NCBI GenBank assembly: GCA_946811185.2
Contig: OX328110.1
Location: forward strand, 12,442,516-12,506,515
Direction of reading: 5' to 3'
Source: Hippopus hippopus
Taxonomy: Eukaryota > Mollusca > Bivalvia > Cardiida > Cardiidae
Length of the DNA: 64,000 nt
Part shown: positions 56,519 through 64,000 of the stretch, piece after piece
How the letters are laid out: each line of letters opens with the position of its first letter
Numbering within the stretch: the stretch's first letter is position 1
Notes under the pieces: model-generated
What the model saw: the letters and a program-made list of their open reading frames with translations, nothing else
Told to the model about the DNA's origin: nothing
Database searches by the model: none
Position numbers and translations under genes: made by a program

Positions 56519-59500
56519 GAATTCATTATCCTGCAAAATTTTACCATTCCAACGTTTGTTAAGCGAATTTTACCTGTTTTTTGGTTTAAAAAATTGAGTA
56601 CGCTGACGAAGTAGAATTTCCCTTCTGAGTGCCCCAATTCAATGAAAACTGACGTCACTGGGAACTGACATCACTGAAACCTTGGTAATACGTGCTAAAC
56701 GTGCAGCTTGGCGCATAATCTTGATGGTAATCTTGATCGACGCCGCCATTTTGGATGTTGTGTTGAAAGTGTAGTCATGTATAAGGGGCTCCCGAAAGGG
56801 AAACTGCTTTTACGTTGGTTTTGCCAGTGTACATGATACATATGTTCGGGCCATATTATCCAATCAGATCACGAGAAATTTCTTTGCAGTATAATAATAA
56901 AACATGCCTTTAGATATTACAAAATGTTTTTTCTACTTCTTAACCTGATGCGGCTTATTTACAAACAAATCTGAGATTTCATCATTAAAAAAAAGTTTGA
57001 CCTTGTTTCATGATTAGATCTATTTCGCCTAAAAATAGGGCCTGTCTTTCCTTTGATTGGACCTGGTAACCAGCTTGAGCAGGTCTAAAATTTTGTTGTT
57101 TGGTAAAGCGTTAATGGGTTTGATATCGCAAATTTTAGACGTATAGGCCTACATATTAGCCTAGAACCCAGTTTGCTCTATATGCCAAAAAATGGTCAGA
57201 GGAGACATCCTCTGCTACAGTTGGTTTCAATGCATTTTCGATGCCTTCTGAAAGAAGAAATGATTGTTCTGCTCTCCAATATCGTTTGTCACAATAGTGA
57301 AATAAACAGGTGAACTTTGCTACCGAGACTGCATTGTTACGGTGAAATTCGTTCCTTTTGTAAGGGAGAACACTTGCAGGTAGATGCATATCACCATCTT
57401 GCACTTGTTAACATGGCTCTAAAATCAAGTTATGCACCTAAAACAGACTGAAAGTTGTTTCAAAATATCTGTCAATGGAACTACAATTGTTACATGTATG
57501 TGTTGTGTTTTAGTTTTCGATTTCAGATAAGGCTTAAAAATTGACGTCGGTAAATATATGCAAACCAGTATGTTGCTCTTAACAGAACACTGTTTTCATC
57601 ATCATGTTTTCAGTTATAAAGATTATGTGGTAAATATTTGATTGCTAACATTACTAGTCTCAAATGAATAAGTAGTAGTTTGCTATGGGAAAAAATGGGA
57701 ACATGTTCATTTTGCGGGCTCCTTTGAGCCTATTATTTACACCAGTATTCACGGGTTGCTACTGTGAATGATACCCTTGCGGTGTTCATTCACACGTTAA
57801 ACCCCATTTCCACTGAGCGGCGATTCCACAAGGTTACGAAATTTTGGTCAAAACACAGTGAATCGTAGAAGGAATGGAAACAGCGCAAAAGAGATGCGTA
57901 TTGGAAGCTGCATGATCGTCACTTCATGGCGCTTGTTTTGACCTTGCTCAAAATTTACGTAGCAGGATGACCATGGACTCTAAGCGTCAAAAACGTAGTA
58001 AATGCGTAGCAAGAAATTCGTGAATGCAGCAGTATTGTAGCTGCAGCGTAAGTAACAGCACATAGTAACATAAAGTCAGAAATATTTGACCAACTTTAGA
58101 CCTGGGCCCTGAAGTGTATGTCATTCCTCTGGATTCTAGGACCAACTCTATGCAGAATCTCAAAAAAAAAAAAAAAAAAACAAGTGAGTCCCATTCTCTT
58201 ATAATTGAAAAATGAAGTGTTATCTTCCATCCTTAGTTCTCACATAAGTTCGCTATGACGACCAAATTGCAGCTTCTCTCTGCAAACAACCCCAGAAACT
58301 TAAAATGACGCTCTATCTCCGTTTGGCTTGTCTCTCAACACCAAACCCTACCAATGTATTGTTCATAATCGTAAGCAGGAGAACAAGTACTGCAGTAATT
58401 CGATTAATTTTGTTTGATTGCCGATGGTCAACTGCCGCCAAAATATTTAAACCACCAATCTGATATAGAAACGTTCCAGAGGCGAAGCTCCTGCGTGCGG
58501 TCCTTACAAGATGTCAGCAGCAAGGTTGTAAGCCGGTAGACTAAGCGTAGCCTGTATTCCCAACAAAGACTTCTAGCTTTCCGAACAAATAATTTCTTAA
58601 TCACATTGATTTCGTCATCTGAAAATCCTTCCAATTTAAAATACTCTAAATTTTTGTCATGTGGTAAAGCGTTAATGCACAAACAGATTTTTTTAAGTTT
58701 ATTTTTTACTTAAAAGCAAACTTGATAAATGGAAGCCTAAGGTTTGTGTTTCTTCAGTAAATTCAACACCCTGAAGACTTTTCTAGTTTTTTTTTTGTCA
58801 CTTGTAGTTTGGCCACCTGTTTTCATTTTTTGTTGTATTTTAGTTAAATTCTAGTTATGCTACTTTTCGCAAGTGCGGAACCGATATGAACATATCTGCC
58901 AAGTAGAAGATCTGATTGACATATATACTTTATACAAGACCGGCAAAATTGCAGTCTAAGCAAAGGTGCTAATAAAGCTTTATGTTCATTGACTGTCTAA
59001 AACATTTAGCATTTAATACAGTTTGTGCTAACTTGGTGTCGTTGTGCCTTTTAATACATGTAAGTTAAGTGAAAGTACTAAAAACAAGTACCGCAAAAAT
59101 GGTATTTGCATTATCCAATGAAAGCTCAAACTGAGAAAATGTTAAGTTCTTTTTGCTTTGTTTTCATTGTATGGGCTACATGTTATTTTTTGCCCACTGG
59201 TCTTGCTTTTTTTTAGTTGTAAAAAGGGTGGGTGGGGTAATTCAAGTAGGAAGGCAGCCACAAATCTAATTCAGACAATACTATATTATTATCAGATTAT
59301 TCTTGGTTGTTTCCAGATAAAAGAAATATAGTTTGGAAACAGTACCAAACAATTATCTCTAGAAAATTGATATAGTACTGCAGCATGCTGTATAGACATA
59401 TAAGTTTTGCATTTTTTTATGCATACAGTACCATAAAATAAGTTGTAGTTAGACTAATGTGACAAGAAAAACTAAAGAGCAGAATAATTTTTCCCGATCC

Positions 59501-59639
59501 CTAGGATGCTGAACTTCATATTTATGGCATCAAACCAACTAGAGCAGAGGGTGTCACCTCTTTCAAATTTTAGCTCACCTGGGTTATTGGCTATACTGAA
59601 AGCATTTACAGACAAAAAATTACATGTGGCTCAGATGAA
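56519..59639. other. Non-coding stretch, no gene seen
   Basis: Short M3-type tail fragments occur at about 57075-57115 and 58610-58675. There is a poly-A run at 58161-58179. The minus-strand frames 57156-57404 and 58428-58682 have no recognisable domain. Confidence 0.45.
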
Positions 59640-62280
59640 GGGGTTTTGTCCTTGAATTCGTAGAAACATTTTGAGAAAAGGAAAATAGGCTGGTTACTAT
59701 CCTTTCTCCATTTTCCTCGGTTTTATATCTTCCTCGGCATCATGAAAACAGGGGATCATGGTACCAGCTAAGCCACAATATTGTTTCTCAATAAAAACTG
59801 CTAGTCTGCAAAATCTTTTTTTATACATTTATTCATAACAATTTGAAAGCTTAATGATATCCATCAATATATACATTAATACTTTACCAAATGACACAAT
59901 TTTTGACTCGTCCAAATTGAAGGCAGACAACATATTACTGTACATGTACCGCAAATGACTTGATTTGCCTTTCAAAGGGTAAAGATCATTGTGGGAAACA
60001 AAGAAAATGCTGGTTACGAGCATTTTCTCCCACTCCCACACTGTTTTCTAAAAGCCTTCCTACGAGGTTATTTAAACTCCTGATTGTTTGGTAAAGGGTT
60101 AAAATGGATAGAAGGAAAAAAAAAAAAAAAAAAGAAATACATCTGAATCATGGTTTCATCATTTCACCTTCCAAGAAAAATAGAAAAAACGCATACAAAA
60201 AACATTAATACAATGTACTTCCAAACATATGCAACAAAAGGTACTAAATAATTTATCATTAAACTTGGCCTTAACAGACATAAACATGAAACAAGTTCTT
60301 AACTCACTGATTTACAGCCAATAACCAAAAATATTTATCAAGAAAACGGTTCTAGGGATCTTTGACCACTGACTCTGGTAATCCCAACCTTAATATGTAC
60401 CATCCTCAGACTGTTACATTTATTTTATGTTATAAAGTAATTTTGCATGGTGATCTTTACCTTTTGATACTGGTTACATAAATTTCCATTGAGATGAGTA
60501 TGACCCCAAGTTCATATTCTGCCATCTTAACACTGTTGTACATCTGTTAGTAAAACAAAACAACAACAACAACAACAAAAAAAAAAAAACAGGCTGAGAG
60601 AAAGAAACTGTTAAACAATCTAGAATTAATTTCCATTATGACCTTCACCTTAACCTAAATTCAGTAATTTCCAGAGCGCCAGCCAAACACACAAGGTGAA
60701 TCAGTATACACGAACTAACTTCCTTCCTTGTGGAGTGTATTTTAGTTTAGATATTAGACTTTTAATCTAGTCCAGACACCGAGGTGTACATTAGAAGGCT
60801 GCTGGTGGAAAGCTACTTATTATATCAAATTCAAGAATAATTCGACCAAAATATCTTACAAAAATGTCTGAGAATGCAGTCTGGTCTTGATCTAAATCAT
60901 CAGCAAAATCATCTGTATCTATTCACAATATCTTTATCAATTACCACACAATCCATTCCCATCTTTTGAAGACAACGAAGAGGAAGTCTTTAAAAATTGG
61001 TGTAGGAAAAGGAGCGTTTGCTGATAATCAGCATTTTTTCATTTTGCCACAATGTATTCAAGCCTGTAACCCTTTAGCACACGATCCCGAGTTTTAACAA
61101 CCTTTAGGAAGAAGCCTTTTGAAAACAATGTGGGAAAAGGAGAAAATGCTGGTAACCAGCATTTTCTCCTTTTCCCACAATGTTTTCTATCCTTTAGAAG
61201 GCAAAGTTCATCATTTGAGCCACATTTAATTTGTCGTCTGCAAATGCTTTCAATTCGGACTTTCACAAAATTTTGTCGTATGGTAAAAAGTTAAAGCTCA
61301 AATTCTATTATATGAGCAATTTTTAATTTCTCATCTGCAAGTGGTTTCAATCTTGACAAGTCTATAAACTGGTTGTTTGGTTACAATTTAATCCTTTCCC
61401 AAACAACAAATTTTAGACTCTTCCAAATTGAGAGCATCTGCAGAAGACAAATCTTAACTTTTTACCAGACGAAAAAATTATCGTAATGTCCAAATACAAA
61501 GCATTTGCAGACGACAAATTAAATGTGACTCAAAACCTGAATTTCTTTTTGGAAGTGTAGAAAACATTGTGGGAAAAGGAGAAAATGCTGGTTACCAGCA
61601 TTTTCTCCTTTTTCCACAATGTTTTCAACAGCCTTTTACTTTTGGTTTGTTAAAACTAAGGATTGTGTGGTAACGGGTTAAAGTCATACAAATGAACTTA
61701 ACTTCTTTTCACACAATGTTTTCTAACCTGCAAAAGGAGAAAATGCTGGTTACCAGCATTTTCTCCTTTTCCCACAGTGTTTTCTAAAGGCCTTTTCCTC
61801 ATAGTCATGAAAACACTGGATTGTTTGGTAACGGGCTAAAGGTAAACATGTAATAATAACTAATTTACAAATTCTCTATATACAGATTTCTGGAGCATGC
61901 AAATCAACAACAATGCAATGCTCACATTTGTAAAATAAAAAAAGAAATTCCCACTAACTCTACACACTAATTACACCTTAGGTTGCTATTCACAAAAGAG
62001 CAGATCAAGATCTGACTATTGAAGATTTAGTTTCATCTTAACCGTTTACTGCACAATACCGACTTTTAACGACCTTAGGAAAAAAGCCTTTTGAAAACCT
62101 TGTGAGAAAAGGAGAAAATGCTGGTAAACCAGCATTTTCTCCTTTTCCCACAATGTTTTCTACTCTATCAGACAGAAATTGCACCATTTGAGCCACATTG
62201 AAATTGTCATCTGCAAAATTAATGCTCTCAATTTGGAAAATGCTAAAATTTTGTCATCTGGTAAAGGGTTAAATCTACTT
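59640..62280. repeat. Cluster of hairpin MITEs, family M3
   Basis: Hairpin cores lie near 59680-59725, 59986-60050, 60998-61060, 61121-61187, 61560-61628, 61730-61790 and 62090-62165. Each reads approximately acattgtgggaaaaggagaa ... ttctccttttcccacaatgt, with outer arms cctttaccaaacaatcc and tcgtctgcaaatgctttcaa. The 61121-61187 core is an inverted repeat with about 32-bp arms and one mismatch. A poly-A run (60118-60134) and an (aac)n run (60560-60585) lie between copies. Confidence 0.85.
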
Positions 62281-62624
62281 ATTTCATGCTTTACAGTAGT
62301 TTATCATAAAATAACGGTGAAATATTTTTTGATATTTCATGGTTATGACCAGTGAAAAATACCGATTTTGTATTTCAACTCTTCAATTGAAGGCAGAAAC
62401 AGTAGTTCCCACGCACTAGTTACCTAGTTAAAATTAGTGTGCTTCTCAACAACATGGAAATATGACATAATTTACCCTACATTTCTCGCGCTTTACGTTA
62501 TATTGTAGTGCGTTGCTGTGCGGAGGGGGTACGCAATAGGGAATAACCGAAAAGAAATGTACTGAATTTTGATGTAAGTTCCGCCCAAAAAGGGTTAAAA
62601 GCATGAGTTAAATAGAATATATAT

Positions 62625-62765
62625 ATATATTTTTTTTTCCCAAGGGAAAAGATTAAAATTCATTTCATCTTGTGAACATCATCGGTAATATTTTCACTCA
62701 TGGCTCTGCCACCCGTGAAAATATTACAGATGATGTTCACTCAATGAAATAAATTTCTATCTTCC
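62625..62765. mobile_element. M5-type hairpin element
   Basis: gtgaacatcatcggtaatat ... atattacagatgatgttcac forms a hairpin flanked by attcatttcat / atgaaataaat. It matches 30585-30680. Confidence 0.6.
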
Positions 62766-62842
62766 AATGTAAAACCCAAATACCCTATATATATCCATCA
62801 TCTAATTATAATACTTTGTTTAAATACATGTACATGTATTCT

Positions 62843-63030
62843 GGGCCTGTATCAACCATCCATTTAGGCACCAACCATTCTTAAGAGCATTCTAATTCTT
62901 AATTATCACTAGTTATCTACATCTGAGAGTACTGCAATTTCTGATTGGCTTAACCAAATTGTTTAGCCAATCAGAAGTTGTTACTTTCTAAAGTTAGAAT
63001 GAAATTAAGAATGTTTGATGAATATGGCCC
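62843..63030. mobile_element. Fold-back MITE (ctgattggctaaacc core)
   Basis: Ends gggcctgtatcaaccat ... gaatatggccc enclose ttctgattggcttaacc / gtttagccaatcagaa. Same family as 3590-3740 and 32404-32580. Confidence 0.65.
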
Positions 63031-63129
63031 TAGTCTGGCCCTAGTCACGATATGACTGTTTAGAAGATTATGTTTGATCATAGATCTTCATGCACATCAA
63101 CCAATACTATGTTTAACTTTTAAAGACCC

Positions 63130-63360
63130 AGTTAAGGCCAAAATATCAAAGCAGGTGTCACAATACATCTAAATTTAAATCGTACCATTTAAAAGTATGG
63201 AAAATATTGTGGAGATGACAGTCTGTTAACGTGTGGTCTGGCCATATGTTAGTTGCTGGCAGAAAAAAGAATTTCAAAATCAGGCAAAAAGTAAACAAAA
63301 GACACAGCTACCTTGCAGGTTTTAACCTAGTTCTGAAGTCAATGACAGAGAAATTAACAT
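63130..63360 (+). mobile_element. MITE family M4, forward copy
   Basis: Closely matches 33310-33560 (caaagcaggtgtca, ccatatgttagt, ggcaaaaagtaaacaaaaga, ggttttaacctagtt). Confidence 0.65.
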
Positions 63361-63419
63361 TTTGTCATCTTCACAATACTTTCCATACTTTTGACCTTTA
63401 TTATTACTTTAAGCAAATG

Positions 63420-63580
63420 ACAAATTTTAAACCAATCCAAACTGAAAGCATTGCAGATGACATAATAAATTTGGCAGAAGTAATGGGATTTATATGTGAA
63501 AGGTTTGAAAAGGTTGATGGAAAAGGAGAAAAAGCTGGTTACCAGCAATTTTTTCCTTTTCCTACAAAATTTTCGACAGC
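63420..63580. mobile_element. Hairpin MITE family M3, copy
   Basis: Outer arm gacaaattttaaaccaatcc, core gaaaaggagaaaaagctgg with complement ccagcaattttttccttttc. Confidence 0.6.
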
Positions 63581-63589
63581 TTTCTGTTT

Positions 63590-63785
63590 TCCTTTTTTCT
63601 CAAGGTCATTGGGGATGTATGAATCCTGTCGCTCTCTCAAGGTCATTGGGGATGTATGATCCTGTTGCATTGACTATAAACAATCCTTGGAAACAAATTG
63701 GCCAAGCCAGGGTTCAAACCAGTGACCTTATGTTCTCAAGTCCTGTACACTACCTACTGAGCTACCATGGCTCAGCAAAAACCAA
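63590..63785 (-). mobile_element. tRNA-derived SINE
   Basis: On the minus strand the head has box A TAGCTCAGTAGG (63753-63764) and box B GGTTTGAACCC (63710-63720), 32 bp apart, as in a tRNA-like pol III promoter. The body continues into ttggccaatttgtttcc and then two tandem copies of a segment containing catacatccccaatgacc (about 63600-63660). The head-body junction matches the degenerate copy at 3340-3420. Confidence 0.7.
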
Positions 63786-64000
63786 TCAACTAATTTCCTA
63801 AGACAAGACAAAGGACCTTTTTCCATTCAAAACCACTATTCAATGGACTCAAATATAGGTGTGTTTTTTAATATAAGTGATTTCCAACAGATTTGACTAT
63901 TTCTATTTTCAGGCAGCTGAAAAGAACCAACAACTGCAATTAATTGCAATATTCATTGTGCCCTAAAAATTTTACAAAATATCCAATCACAAAATTATCT

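Noticed and set aside
58428..58682. 84-codon minus-strand frame
   Set aside because: Its start lies in an M3 MITE tail (aaagcgttaatgcac), and the rest shows no domain.
63690..63780. tRNA gene on the minus strand
   Set aside because: The promoter boxes are good but the cloverleaf cannot be completed, and the sequence runs directly into a SINE body.

Overview
The window looks like nuclear DNA from an invertebrate animal, most likely a bivalve mollusc. It is AT-rich and gene-poor, its host genes have introns, and it is packed with fold-back MITEs, SINEs, tandem repeats and nested retrotransposons. The bivalve call is an inference: several of the short repeats resemble ones I recall from bivalve sequence, and I could not search a database. 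I saw no bacterial operon, CRISPR array, rRNA or intact tRNA gene.

The host genes are two tandem, same-strand paralogues of a type II Golgi glycosyltransferase of the B4GAT1 / Glyco_transf_49 family, here called GT1 and GT2. Each has a long exon with the membrane anchor and catalytic domain (GT1 18592-19656, GT2 35625-36734). After a phase-0 intron comes a short terminal exon with the HKGF motif and a Cys C-terminus (GT1 21305-21496, GT2 51670-51861). The GT1 intron is about 1.6 kb and the GT2 intron about 14.9 kb. A third, orphan copy of the last exon (27813-28004) has an in-frame stop and lies in a partial duplication of the intron and 3' flank (about 24820-28560).

The GT2 intron is swollen by nested mobile elements. 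An I-clade-like LINE (36749-46658, 13-bp target duplication) begins 14 nt past the splice donor. Within it sits a TTAA-flanked, THAP-encoding, Kolobok-like DNA element (37389-41126), which itself holds hairpin MITEs. Further on, a decayed DIRS1-like tyrosine-recombinase retrotransposon (47156-51310) appears to split an older MITE. A near-identical LINE copy (11767-17959) lies about 0.6 kb upstream of GT1. Each LINE copy is disabled by different mutations.

The rest is repeat landscape. From 0-11 kb: tandem arrays of about 138 bp and about 190 bp, fold-back MITEs and a tRNA-derived SINE. From 22-35 kb: duplicated segments and MITEs, two with a matching empty site in a paralogue. From 53-56 kb: a decayed tandem array. 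At 56.4 kb: a 58-bp-arm palindrome. From 59.6-62.3 kb: a cluster of hairpin MITEs. Comparing the duplicated gene segments shows which insertions came after the duplication.
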